Shown here one piece after another: positions 10,811 to 21,668 of a stretch of DNA of 64,000 bases (its first letter is position 1; each line of letters starts with the position of its first letter). The DNA is from Serpula lacrymans var. lacrymans S7.9. Lineage: Eukaryota; Basidiomycota; Agaricomycetes; Boletales; Serpulaceae. The stretch lies in NCBI RefSeq assembly GCF_000218685.1, contig NW_006763302.1, forward strand, positions 1,098,868-1,162,867, in the 5' to 3' direction. The translations under genes were made by a program, and so were the position numbers. The notes below the pieces were generated by a model. That model had not been told where the DNA came from. It saw only the letters and a list, made by a program, of their open reading frames with translations, and searched no databases.

Positions 10811-11308
10811 CCTTCACTCATGTAAAACAAAAACACTTGAAATTCTCTAAAGCTATGGGACTATGGTTGCACTCAAGTGGGAGTGACAAATCCGGACAAA
10901 TCTGTATCACAGCACAATGGGATCCGCACCCATGTACAGTGATTCTGGACCTTCTGGGCATGCAACCAATCAGTATGCTTTCCAAGTATGCCTTGGTAGC
11001 TTAGTTGGTAAAGCACCAGACCATGAAAGCTGGAGTCCGTCCCAGGTTCAAGCCCTGGCCAATGCATGTTTTCTCATACTATAAACAAATGTCATAATTT
11101 GTCAATCCGGTCTCTGCTAAAGCAGCCATGGTTTTTAATGGAGCATCACCACCACTCCATGGAGTTACCTATCATTCTCCTAGGAGTCATTATACTGTAG
11201 CGAGTAGCACCTCCGACTATAAGTAGTAGGGGGTTTAGTATAGAAATACCTCAGTCGTTTCTATAGCCTCTCAGGCAGTGGCTGGGTTTCACTTAGTTTT
11301 ATTAGGTT
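10811..11308 (+). mobile_element. Copia RNase H tail plus LTR, at the head of copia-1
   Basis: Starts with the last pol codons of a Ty1 element (THVKQKHLKFSKAMGLWLHSS, matching about 34060-34130), then an LTR from about 11110 to 11308 (TGTAGCGAGTAGCACC, CTATAAGTAGTAGGGGG as TATA-like region, ending near TTATTAG). The same LTR also precedes copia-1 gag. The layout is therefore tail, LTR, gag, as in a tandem pair sharing one LTR. The LTR lacks about 50 bases present near the end of the copy at 34144-34436. Confidence 0.65.
10905..11101 (+). repeat. tRNA-like (SINE-like) insertion in the copia tail
   Basis: About 200 bases absent from the matching place at about 34140. Bases 10990-11066 fold like a tRNA: a 7-bp acceptor with one mismatch, D-stem GCTT/AAGC with loop AGTTGGTA, anticodon stem CCAG/CTGG, and T-arm CCAGG TTCAAGC CCTGG. 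The anticodon loop has 8 bases and no clean U33 (GAA would mean Phe), and the variable loop is long, so a working tRNA is unlikely. Imperfect flanking repeats (CAAATCTG/CAATCCGG) suggest retroposition. Confidence 0.5.
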
Positions 11309-11373
11309 ATGAGCCCTGGTGCGCAAAAGCTACACAGGAAATAATTCTTTTTTGAAACAGCAACCTCGGAACC

Positions 11374-13191
11374 ATGATCACAGCACACGATACATCCGCA
11401 TGTCCAGTTCTCACTGGACCCAACACTTTTCAGATATGGAAACTCTGGATCATCTCAAAGCTACGTCAGGAAAATGTTCTCTGGGTTGTTACTGGAGAGG
11501 AGCTTAAGCCCTCACCAGGAAAACCTACCTCCTTGGAGGATCCTGAGATCACCTGAACACTTAAGGATGAGAAGGCACATGGAATCATCCAGGACCACAT
11601 CTCTGATGCCCTCCTAATGAGGACTGGAGACCTCACCAGCTCCAAGGAGTTATTTGATAAACTTGTCTCACTCCATCAAACATCCAACATTGCCTCGGCC
11701 TTCTATTCATTCCAGCAACTCACCAAATTGTCCTGGGATGGGACATCACCTATCCAGAACCACATTGCGAAAATCCGGACAATTGATTCACACCTCTCTG
11801 GAATGAAACTAGGAGTTGATACCAAACTCATGGCTTTCGCTCTTCTCCAATCTCTCCCATGCACTCCTGAATGGCAAATATATTTCAGTCATCAGTAATC
11901 AACACGATTGAAGAAAATAAACTTACCTTTGATGCAGTTGAGATCTGGATCACTGCAGAAGTTGCACGACAGTCAGGGAAGGCCCCTGGAGGTTCCGAAT
12001 CATACTCAAATCCGAGAAAAAGTGGTGTGACTTTCACAAAGCTAAATCACACAACACCTTGGAGTGTCAAACACTTCAGTCAGCTAGAAAAGGTCAAAGG
12101 AAGAAGGGAAAGGAAAGACACAAGAATAAGGAAAAGAGAAGGAAAAGGCAAATACGGCGGAGCAATCATCTGGATCTGACTCCAAGGAGGAACAGAGTCA
12201 TATTGCATATCTGAAGCAATGGCTCAACTTGCATTTGTATTCCTATGACAGCAACTTGCCAGCAAGCCCATAATCCTAATTTACAGTGATACTCATATTG
12301 CATTGGATCATGTACATATTTCCAAGCCCCTTGCTAAACACATTCAAGCTTACCTTGTGTCAGAACCCGATAAGACCAAAACAACAATTATTATTGACTC
12401 TGGAGCAACATCCCACACGATCCCTCACCGCTCCTGGTTTGAGCCAGGAACATACCATGTTCTGCATCCTCTGAGGACAATCAGTTTTGGGGATGAATCC
12501 TCTGTAAATGCCATTGGAATTGGAACTGTAATCCTACAAGCAACTGTTGGCAATAAGGACTACAATATTGCACTGTCAAATGTCTCACTTGTGCCAAACT
12601 TCACTTTAGCACTTGTCTCTGTCCACAAATTGTCTAAAACGGGGTTATCAACACTTTTTCCAGCAGGGTCAAATGCTTGTAAGGTTTGGAAAAAGAAGGA
12701 ACTTATCCTCACTGCCTTACACAACCGAGGACTTTATCACATCCAAGCAAAACCTGAAATCAACCCAAAGTCAGCTTTTGCAGCAGTAGATGTAAATTTA
12801 TTGCACAGGAGTATGGGACACATTGGAATGGACTGCTTGCAACAAATGGTTACATAAGGACAGCTCCAGGACATAGACACCCATACCGGAACCCCGGAGT
12901 TTTGTGAACCTTGTGCTTTAGGAATGATGAAGAAATTACCTTTCAAGTCTACTGGAGGAAACCAAGCCAAGCGCCCCATACAACTTTCAGGCAGGGTTTT
13001 TGGTACTGGATTATCACTGTAGATGATTTCTCCAAATTTCCATGGATATATTTTCTAAAACATAAAAGTGAACCACTGGAACGATACAAGCAATGGAAAG
13101 AAGATGTCCAAATATTCTTAGACTCATTTGGGAGAAGAAAACTTCACTCCACTATACACAGAATTCCTTCGGAGTGATGGGGGAGGAGAAT
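11374..13191 (+). pseudogene. Copia-1 gag, protease and integrase N-terminus
   Basis: Ty1/copia polyprotein in several frames. The UBN2-type gag begins at 11374 (GPNTFQIWKLWI; later FDKLVSLHQTSNIASAF). A knuckle-like WCDFHKAKSHNTLEC lies at about 12020, the protease core TTIIIDSGATSHTIPHRSW at about 12385, and the GAG-pre-integrase segment LLHRSMGHIGMDCLQQM at about 12795. The integrase core runs to FLRSDGGGE at 13190. Stops occur at about 11555 (TGA), 11897, 12177, 12856 and 13020, with frameshifts. The protein resumes at 31266 with YTGNAFKNQ, so the 18-kb Gypsy-A block is an insertion inside this gene. Confidence 0.82.
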
Positions 13192-13551
13192 TGTCACAAT
13201 CCCTCTCTCTCACACCTGACACTTCACCTTTTCTCTCAAACTCAGACGTCGAGACTCTTATCTCTCCTTATCTTATCACATAGCTTTTTCCTTTATCTAT
13301 ATCTTATCTCATCACGTGACCTTAAGTCATGTAATTACTTACAAATCATCTTACCAAGATACATGCTACATCCTCATGTCTATCAGTCAGCGCCTCATGG
13401 CTGACATGAGTTCTTACATATATAAGTAGACACTCAACAATGTACATACCTTAGCTTTTGATTTAGTCTTTATATGACCTGTTCAACTACCTGCTTGCAA
13501 TTGACGTTGAGTTTGCCTGGTTTCTTCCAGTAGTGCAGCTCAGTCGTTATA
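13192..13551 (+). repeat. 5' LTR of Gypsy-A
   Basis: 360 bases, beginning TGTCACAATCCC and ending GTCGTTATA. It has a TATA-like ACATATATAAG at about 13419 and a TCACGTGAC site at about 13313. The 3' copy has the same length and differs at about 11 positions by eye, mostly transitions, or roughly 3 percent. Confidence 0.85.
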
Positions 13552-14245
13552 TAATCAAAAGCTAGTGGAGCACCTAGTTGATAACACAAACAAAGGCTAT
13601 TCTTACCATCATCCTAACCCCCGTCATCACCATCCTACTCTTCGTTCTACTCAAACTTTACATCCGCCTCATCACACCACTTCCTTCAATCACATCTCCT
13701 ATCACTTGCCCATCTACTATCATCACATTCATCCAATCCTCCCCCTCTAACTCTTCTTTCGGAACCATTCCCCTATCTCCCATCATCCGCCCCCACAACC
13801 CAGTACTCAGAGAGCCCAGTGACGTGGAGTCATTGAGGTTTTATTAGATACAACATTTCTTTACGCTTCTTACCAGGTCGCACACTTGTGTCCGCCAGTA
13901 GAAAAAGGACTGCACGCGGTTAACGCTGGTCATCACTGAGACAACCGTTCAGACCTCAGTTACGATACTTTAGAACACAGGTACTATAGATAAATAGTTT
14001 ACGTACACGCTAAGCGGGGACAGAAAAGGAACCTGTTAGCAGAAGGAAGACAGAGAAAGGGATCTTTCATTAAAGACGTGTTGATCCAGACTTGTCATCT
14101 GGGGAACCTTCTTGGATGCCCTTTGCATCAATTTCACTTTACCCAACTAGATCCCCAATTGATTGGTCTTCTCTTGAGCCAATCATAAAACAAGAATGAC
14201 TATCCCCCGCTCTATCATTTTTATCATCACAACCATCCCTGAACA
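13552..14245 (+). other. Gypsy-A leader between LTR and gag
   Basis: No gene. A block at 13871-13955 (ACCAGG, CACTTG, TCCGCCAGT, then ACAACCGTTC and GACC) recurs at 16861-16950 in the leader of Gypsy-B, pointing to a conserved RNA function such as packaging or priming (inference). The rest is unremarkable. Confidence 0.5.
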
Positions 14246-15470
14246 ATGTCCTTCGAAGCGTGGAGAGAAACCAACCCCGACATGATAGGGTCAACCGACA
14301 TGTCCGATTTACGCGACACATTATTGCATACTCCGCCGCGTGCACTATCGCCGGCACCCAACCAGCAGCAGCAGATACACAACCTGCAGAACTTAATCAC
14401 GATGGCGGTCAACACAGCCATCGCAAACAACAACGAGCTGTGGGAAGAAATATTTGCATCAAAAGACGTAGAAGTGCTCGAATTGCGAAGAAGACTCGCA
14501 AAGACAGAAAGGAGGCAGCCTTTAGGGATGGGCCTGCCACGCGCACCAGAAGCCGAGTTTAGAAAAATGGCACTGGCAAAACCCAAACCCTACGACGGAG
14601 ACAAAAAGAAGTTTTGAAGCTTCTCGGAGTCTCTAGAACTCTATTTCACTGCAAACCAAGCATACCTTTCCCGAGAAAGAAATTGGATAAGTTTTGCTTT
14701 ATCATATATGAGCATCGGAGCAGCAGCGGCCCTGAGAACAGAATGGGTCGAGAGAAGGAAGATTGCGGAAGAAAGATCAGATGGAGGAGAGATCACACTC
14801 TTAGAAAGCTGGGCTCACTTCAAGAGGACTCTCAAAGATCACTTTGCAGACACACACAAGGAGGAAAAAGCAAAGTACGAGATCATGTACAAGAAGCAGG
14901 GAGCTCTGACAGCTCAAGAGTTCTTTGTAAAGTTCAAGGAGTTGAGGAGGCAAGACGGCTATGACATCAAAAGGAACGAACAGTTTTTGATCACCTTGAT
15001 CAGAAACAATGTAAATGGTCCGCTTATCAAGCAGATCATCTACAATGGGAACGTTCCCACGATATATGTGGAGTGGAAGGCAAGGATTGTCACCAATAAT
15101 CAATTGTGGCGAGACCAGATGGAGAATGAGAAGATGATGAAAGGATCAACCAGCGGCAGCTCCGGTACAGGGAACCGGGGACCCAATGGAAGATACTAAG
15201 AAAGGGGCACTTCGGAGAAAAAGGCCGAGACGGTGGAATTAAAGAAAAACGGCACGGGTACGCTATACACTGGAGCCGGAAAAGAGATGGAAGTAGACAA
15301 GCAGAAGTTCCGAGTAGAAGGACACTGCTTCAAGTGTGGAGAAAAGGGCCATAGGGCCAGAGACCACCTAAACGGACAAATACCAGAAAAGAAACCAAAG
15401 TTTGACCTTTGAGCAATGTTAGAAGCAATGCTGGAGGAAGAACGAGCCAAATTGCTCCAGGGTTTTTAAG
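14246..15470 (+). pseudogene. Gypsy-A gag
   Basis: Starts MSFEAWRETNPDMIG. The capsid part includes LLESWAHFKRTLKDHF and AQEFFVKFKEL, and the zinc knuckle is CFKCGEKGHRARDH, whose last Cys is replaced by His. The frame is broken near 14615 (TGA after KKKF), near 14700 and at 15197 (TAA), and there is a TGA at about 15410. It cannot give a complete gag. Confidence 0.78.
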
Positions 15471-16204
15471 AAGGCCGGCTGCAACTCCTCACCAGACTGT
15501 GCCAAAGAACAATGTAAATAGATATGCTTCTCTCACTGTCGATAATCTTAATGCTACATGTACTAGTAAAGATGAAAATGATATCGCCTTATTTAAAGAC
15601 ACACAAGATTTAAGACGAAAAGAGCAATCTATGAAAGAGGAGAACCTGAAAGGGAAACAGGTTGATAAGATTCCCAAAGATGCGGCGCAGTCAGTACCTA
15701 AAGGGGATAGGACTGAAAGAAGCGCAGCAGCTAAAAAGGAGACAACTGAAGCACAGAATGTTATGACTCAATTGGGTAGCATAACTGAGACTGATGCTCC
15801 AACCCGCTCCAAAGAGGTCAGGAACACCTCAGATAAAAACCTAGACAAAAAGAAAGATCTGAAAACACCATGGACAGCTGTCTGGATAGCAGAAAGACTC
15901 AGGGACCAAAAGGAAGAAAGATCTATTGGTATCCTAAGTAGCTGGACCCATAAGAAACGAGGACTAGAAGTCAATGCAGACCTGATAAAAGAACTAAACA
16001 CTTTACCAATTCACGAAACGGTATTAGCATTGGAAGAACTGAGAAAGCCCAAACAATTCATTTGCGGCACTCAGGGAAACCAAATGAATGTCACCTGCAG
16101 ACTGACAAACCTCGCATCACATCAATCAACAACAATTGAAGCACTACTAGATAGTGGCTGTGCCGGAAGTTGCATAGATAACAAATTTGTTGAAGAACAG
16201 GGAT
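15409..16204 (+). pseudogene. Gypsy-A gag-pol linker and protease start
   Basis: A long Lys/Glu-rich linker precedes the aspartic protease core EALLDSGCAGSCIDNKF at about 16135-16190. The reading stops at the Gypsy-B LTR (16205) and continues at 23862 with YERQRIPRPIPVYNADGT. Across the joint the protein reads EEQG-YERQR, confirming the insertion point. Confidence 0.8.
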
Positions 16205-16592
16205 TGTTACGATAACACAATTTCCGGACATTTCCTTTCTTTTTATTCTCCGCTTCAACTATATACTTTAAGTGCCATGCAGCATTTCCCCTTTCCCGCG
16301 CCGCGTTGCCTTTCTCTTATTTTTAGATTCAACTCTCTCACGCAGTGGAGCTGGCCATACGGGCTAGGCCCTATGACATCATCAGCCACTGCCTTCATCA
16401 ACTGTATAGTACACATGTACAGACAAACCTGTAGTAGTATATATACCCCAATAGATCCAGGAGACTCCTCAGCGAGTCCTCCTGTTGTATACCAACTAAC
16501 TCACTGCAGCCTAAGGGGTGACCACTCCCCAACTTCATCTTCTTTATAGTGTGTTCTGAGTGCGCCAGAGTAAATCACTCTTGGTTGTTACA
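16205..16592 (+). repeat. 5' LTR of Gypsy-B
   Basis: 388 bases, TGTTACGATAAC...GGTTGTTACA, with TATA-like GTATATATACC at about 16437. It is preceded by GGGAT (16200-16204). Unusually it is also followed by GGGAT and about 55 further bases of Gypsy-A, before the Gypsy-B leader. The LTR looks identical to the 3' copy at 23474-23861. Confidence 0.85.
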
Positions 16593-16652
16593 GGGATATG
16601 AAAGGCAAAGAATCCCTAGACCAATTCCAGTCTATAATGCTGACGGCACTCC
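16593..16652 (+). repeat. Duplicated Gypsy-A flank between Gypsy-B LTR and leader
   Basis: Sixty bases identical to 23862-23921 (GGGATATGAAAGG ... GACGGCACTC). They should lie only downstream of the 3' LTR. They occupy the place where the primer-binding site of Gypsy-B should be. Confidence 0.85.
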
Positions 16653-17106
16653 AGGGTGAAGGAGATTGGTTAGCGGTTAGGAATATCCCGTATAGTAGAT
16701 AGGTGCGCTCCTAGCGACGGCCTTGTAGTGCTTTGGGAGAAGAACCCAAAACCTTTGATATGCGGCCCCCAGCGTTAAGGGGAGTACCATAGCTCAGCAG
16801 TCGGTGTGGAACCGCTGTTGATTAGATTTAGAATACAAAACTTCACCTTTGAATACCTCTGACCAGGCCGGGCACTTGCCTCCGCCAGTCTGGAGAAGGG
16901 TTGACAGCTTAACAAGCGGACCACCCCCTGACAACCGTTCGGACCAGGGTTTATTACAAATACATTTTATATACCTTTTCAAATACTATAGTGTGGGTAG
17001 TCGGAGATTGAAATCCGATACTCAGCTGGGAAGAGGCTGATCCGCAGATAGCAAGCGGGGACCCCCAGTTACCTTTTTTTTACATTACCAAAGAGAACAA
17101 GTTGAC
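16653..17106 (+). other. Gypsy-B leader
   Basis: Untranslated leader without a visible gene. It contains the block 16861-16950 shared with the Gypsy-A leader, including GACCAGG, TCCGCCAGTC and TGACAACCGTTCGGACC. Confidence 0.5.
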
Positions 17107-18195
17107 ATGTTGTTGCAACCCCAAGATATGAATGCTCTGCTGCACACCATGCGCACGCAGATTGCAGCATTAACCTCGCAACTCACCGAGATACAGGCAA
17201 ACCCCCCTGTAGCAACCCCCTCGGTAGAGAAGAAGTTCAACAAAAAGGTCGAAGTCATCGCTGACCCCGGCGCCTTCGAGGGAGACAGAGCGCAATTCGC
17301 CAAATGGTGGATTAAACTCCAAATTTGGGTCAAAGCAAACTGGGATGCGTTTGCCCACGATGTTGAGGTAGCCACTGCAGTGCTATCTCGCCTAAAAGGA
17401 CCTGTGGCGGGTCGATACGCCCAAGTACAATTACAGGAGTGCTACACTGCGGGAGTGTGGCCCACCTGGGACAATCTCAAGATAGAGATCAAAAAATATT
17501 TCAAACCGCAAGCTGAGCGTGACTGGGCAGGTCAGCAAATCCATTCCTTCAAACAAGGAAACATGAGGACGGATGATTTCGTAACCCGGTTCCTGGCCCT
17601 CTCAATCCAAGGGGGTCTTGGCAATGAACACGCAGTAGAACTGCTAGAACACAATGTGAACCCTTGCATTGCAGAACAGATTTATCTGCAGGATACACGA
17701 AGCGACAACTTGGCCCTGGCGGCTGAGGAAGTACGACAAGTTGGTAGAGCCATAGAGCTCTACACTATGCACCAAGGTGGCGGGTCCACCAAACAAAACA
17801 ACACATCTCAGAGGCGCCCTGGGTCATCAAACTAAAATCATAATCACTCTCACGGGTTCAAGCTGTTCGGGCTGCAACCAGGGCAGGGAGCCCCCATGGA
17901 TATCGGTGCGGTCCAAGGCGGACACATGCGCAGATTCAAGGGGAACTGCTACAATTGCAGCCAAGAAGGACACATGTCCCAAGATTGCGGAAATGGGGCG
18001 CAGGCCGCCCAACAAAAAAATAACCAAGGGCGCCAGGTGCGCCAACTAGAATCCGAGAAGCCGGACGATTGGCTCAACTCTTTGGCCGGTTGTTCGTACG
18101 ACGAAATCCGGGCCTTCTTCTATGACCAACAGGTCAATGAAATGAAGGCTCAGGGAAAAGAATTCGGGGCTTCGCTCCTGTTAAAAATGAAGTAA
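17107..18195 (+). pseudogene. Gypsy-B gag with one in-frame stop
   Basis: Starts MLLQPQDMNALLHTM. Gag core: DPGAFEGDRAQFAKWWIKLQ, then FKPQAERDWAGQQI. After a single TAA (17833-17835, following GSSN) the same frame continues to the zinc knuckle CYNCSQEGHMSQDC (about 17950) and ends at 18195. The stop probably replaced CAA. A second copy at 49664-50216 keeps the same C-terminal region. Confidence 0.82.
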
Positions 18196-21100
18196 ACCAC
18201 AACAAAGTGGCCCCTGCTCCGGGGTGTTGCACGAGCAATAAAGGAAAGACGGGGATGGCTCCCCAATTTGTAAATAAATTTCTAAATTTGTTATCAGAAG
18301 CTTGTACTTATATGAAACATTGTGACTGTAATATTTATGATACTACCGCTGCACCAGCGTCTCCCTTGGAGCGTGGCCCCGGCGAGACAAAAACTAGGGT
18401 GCTTGATTCTGGTAAAAATAAAATAGAAAAACATGTAAAGTTCAATGTTTCCCCTTCCTCTTTGGAGCCACCCTTTCCCGAAATCCCAAGGCATGTGTTG
18501 ATGCGCACGTATTTATTCCAAAAGGAGATTTGTTTAGACGTTGGCGTGGAAAACCTTGCCCGGGGCAAAGTACACTCAACTAGCGCACTGCTTGATTCAG
18601 GCGCTAACGGGATCTTCATAGATCAGGTCTGGGCGGAGCAAATTGGACTCCCCCTTGTAAAATTAGATGTATCTATTCCCGTCTATAACGTTGACGGTAC
18701 GCTTAACGCAGGTGGCTGCATCACGCACAAATGTTCTTTTGTGGTCGAATACCAAGGACACAGAGAACGAGTCACTGCCGAAGCTACCCAACTAGGGAAG
18801 ATTAATTTAATCTTAGGCTGGACCTGGCTATTTAAACATAATCCCAAGATCAACTGGCAGACAGGGGTTGTCACATTGTCACGTTGCCCTCAGGAATGTG
18901 TGAACTTGGGTAAACCAAATCATGTCCGTCACGATGAGCGTCTTGAAAAGTTAAACGCTAGTCACATTTACGAGCTCAGATCTTTAGAAAAGATCGACAA
19001 TGACAATGATGAGGTAAAACCTGAGGAAGAGATTAAGAGGCTGGTACCTCCTGAGTACCATGACTTCTGGAAAGTCTTTTCAAAACACAAATCAGAGCAC
19101 TTCCCAGAGGCTAAGCCTTGGGACCATGCTATAGATTTGAAGGACACTTTCAAACCCAGGAAAGGACATATGATACCGCTCTCTGCTCCAGAAAGAGATG
19201 AGGTATCTAGCTTCATAGATGAACAACTTAGGAAGGGTTACATCAGACCTTCCAAAAATCCTATGACCTCCCCGGTGTTCTTCATTCCTAAAAAGGATGG
19301 TAAGAAGCGAATGATTATGGACTATCGTTACGTGAATGAGCACATGGTTAAAAATGCGTATCTGCTGCCTTTAATTAGTCAGCTAGTGGACAAATTGGCT
19401 GGCGCCAGGATCCTAACAAAGATGGATCTCAGATGGGGATACAATAATGTACAAATCAAAGAAGAAGATGCTTGGAAGGCTGCGTTCACGTGCCACCGAG
19501 GATCTTTCAAACCCCTTGTTATGTCCTTTGGGTTGACCAATTCACCGGCAACCTTCCAGAGCATGATGAACGAGATCTTTGCGGATATGGAAAACTGTGT
19601 CGTCATTTATATTGACAATTTATTAATATTTACAAAGTCGGACGATGAAGCTGAGCATGACAAGATCGTGCAAGAAGTCCTTTGCCGCTTACAGGAACGG
19701 GACCTATTCATCAAACCCGAAAAATGTAATTTTAAAGTGAAGGAAGTAGACTTCCTCGGTATGATCATAGGCCAGAACGGAATCAGGATGAACCCTGAGA
19801 AAGTTCAAGCTATTTTGGAATGGCCAGAACCTACTTGTGTCAAAGGAGTTAGGGCCTTCCTTGGCTTAGGCAATTTCTACCGAAGGTTTATTGAAAACTT
19901 TGCAAAAATCACGAGACCGTTGAACGATCTCACAAAAAAGGACATTGTCTGGCATTGGGGCGCCAAAGAACAAGAAGCTTTTGATAAGCTTAAACAGGCA
20001 TTCACAACAGCGCCCATATTAGCATTTCCAGAATTAGATAAAGAGTTCTGGCTAGAAACCGACTCTTCTGATTTTGCTACTGGGGCTGTTCTATCAATCA
20101 AATGCCCTGACAATCTTTGGAGGCCTTGTGCCTCTTTATCGCATAGTTTGTTGCCTACAGAGCACAACTATCAAATATACGATAAGGAGATGCTGGCCAT
20201 CATTAGAGCTCTAGAGCACTGGCGGCACTACTTAGAAGGTGCTAGACACCAATTTGAAATTTGGACCGATCATAAAAACCTAGAGTACTTTATGACGGCC
20301 CGAGACTTGAACCGAAGACAGGCCCACTACGCGGTGTACTTGTCAAGGTTTAATTATAAATTAATTCATAAGCCTGGAAGCTCAATGGGGAAAGCAGATG
20401 CTTTGTCCAGACGAGAGGATCATGCCAACGGCATCAAAGATGACAACAAAGGTGTTACCTTGATAGATCAATCAAGGGTTGCCAATGTTGGAATCGGGCA
20501 AGATTCCAATCTTCTAGAAGTCTTTAAGAAAGACATTTCCTCAGAAGAGAAGGCGCGCCTTGACGGCAATGAAAATTATTTATGGGAAGACGGGCTCTTC
20601 TATTTTAAAAGCAAAATCTATGTGCCTGAGTCCGCAAGGGTCAAGGCAATAGATAGACATTATGACACTCCAGTGGCTGGGCACCCTAGATGGCAACGAA
20701 CAATGGAGTTGATCTCCAGAAACTACATGTGGCCTGGCATGGTCAAAGACGTACAGGAATACGTAAAATCCTGTCTAAGATGTGCCACCAACCGCCGGCC
20801 GGTAAACTCATGCCGAACCCAATACCAGCTGGACCCTGGCAGGATATATTGGTTGATTTCACGACGGATCTGCCCGAGTCAAACGGGTATGACTTAGTAA
20901 TGGTAGTAGTAGATCGCTTCTCCAAGGAAGTGGTTTTTATACCTACCAACAAAACCATTACCGCTGCCGGTACGGCAGATTTATTTAAAGATTTGGTATG
21001 GTCCATCCACAGATTACCAGAGACGGTGATCTCCGATAGGGGACCACAATTCGCTAGCGAATTTACAAAAGAATTATGCCGGATGGTGGGCATCAAACCT

Positions 21101-21668
21101 AAATTATCAACAGCGTTCTATCCGCAAACTGATGGACAAACGGAGAGACTCAACCAGGAGTTGAAACAGTATCTCCGGATATTTATTAATGACAGGCAGA
21201 CGGATTGGGCCAAGTGGCTGAAGATAGCCCAGTTCTCATACAATGTCAAACAGTCGTCGGCTACAGGAAAAGGACCATTCGAGGTTACTAGATCGTACCT
21301 CCCCAAAATGGGTGTAGAACCTGGCAAAAGCAAAAACAAGGCTGCTGGGAACATGGCAAAAGACATGAAATCTGTCTTAGATGAAACGCGCAAGGCGCTA
21401 TTTAAAACTGCAGAGCAGATGGAAGACAGGGCAGAGCGTAGACGCTCTAAGGCCCCTGATTACAAGGTCGGCAACCTGGTCTGGTTAGACACCGACCATC
21501 TAAAATTAAAAGATCGGCAGTCCAGAAAACTGACCAAAAAGTGGATTGGCCCTTACCAGATTAAGGAAGTCAAACCCAACACAGTGGAGCTGGAACTCCC
21601 AAAACAAATGAGGGTAGTGCCCACGGTCAATATTAGCCGTGTGAAACCCTACAAAGGACCGCTGCCGG
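18193..21668 (+). pseudogene. Gypsy-B pol: protease, reverse transcriptase, RNase H, integrase
   Basis: Frame -1 to gag. Protease STSALLDSGANGIFID at about 18575; reverse transcriptase with [20 protein letters not shown] and [10 protein letters not shown], active-site motif YIDN instead of YIDD at about 19607; RNase H LETDSSDFATGAVLS and WTDHKNLEYF; the integrase zinc region and its core with VDFTTDLPES, VISDRGPQF and QTERLNQEL. A roughly 14-base deletion near 20785 (after KSCLRCA; the copy at 45-50 kb has the full sequence) shifts the frame in the integrase zinc finger. After KPYKGPLP the R1 repeat interrupts it at 21669. The chromodomain follows at 23124. Confidence 0.88.

Noticed and set aside
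10990..11066. A functional tRNA gene
   Set aside because: Acceptor mismatch, 8-base anticodon loop without a proper U33 and a long variable region; it lies in an insertion within a retroelement.
16280..16549. Open frame inside the Gypsy-B LTR, repeated at 23546-23818
   Set aside because: Identical only because the LTR itself is duplicated; it crosses promoter and R regions and has no counterpart in the diverged LTRs.
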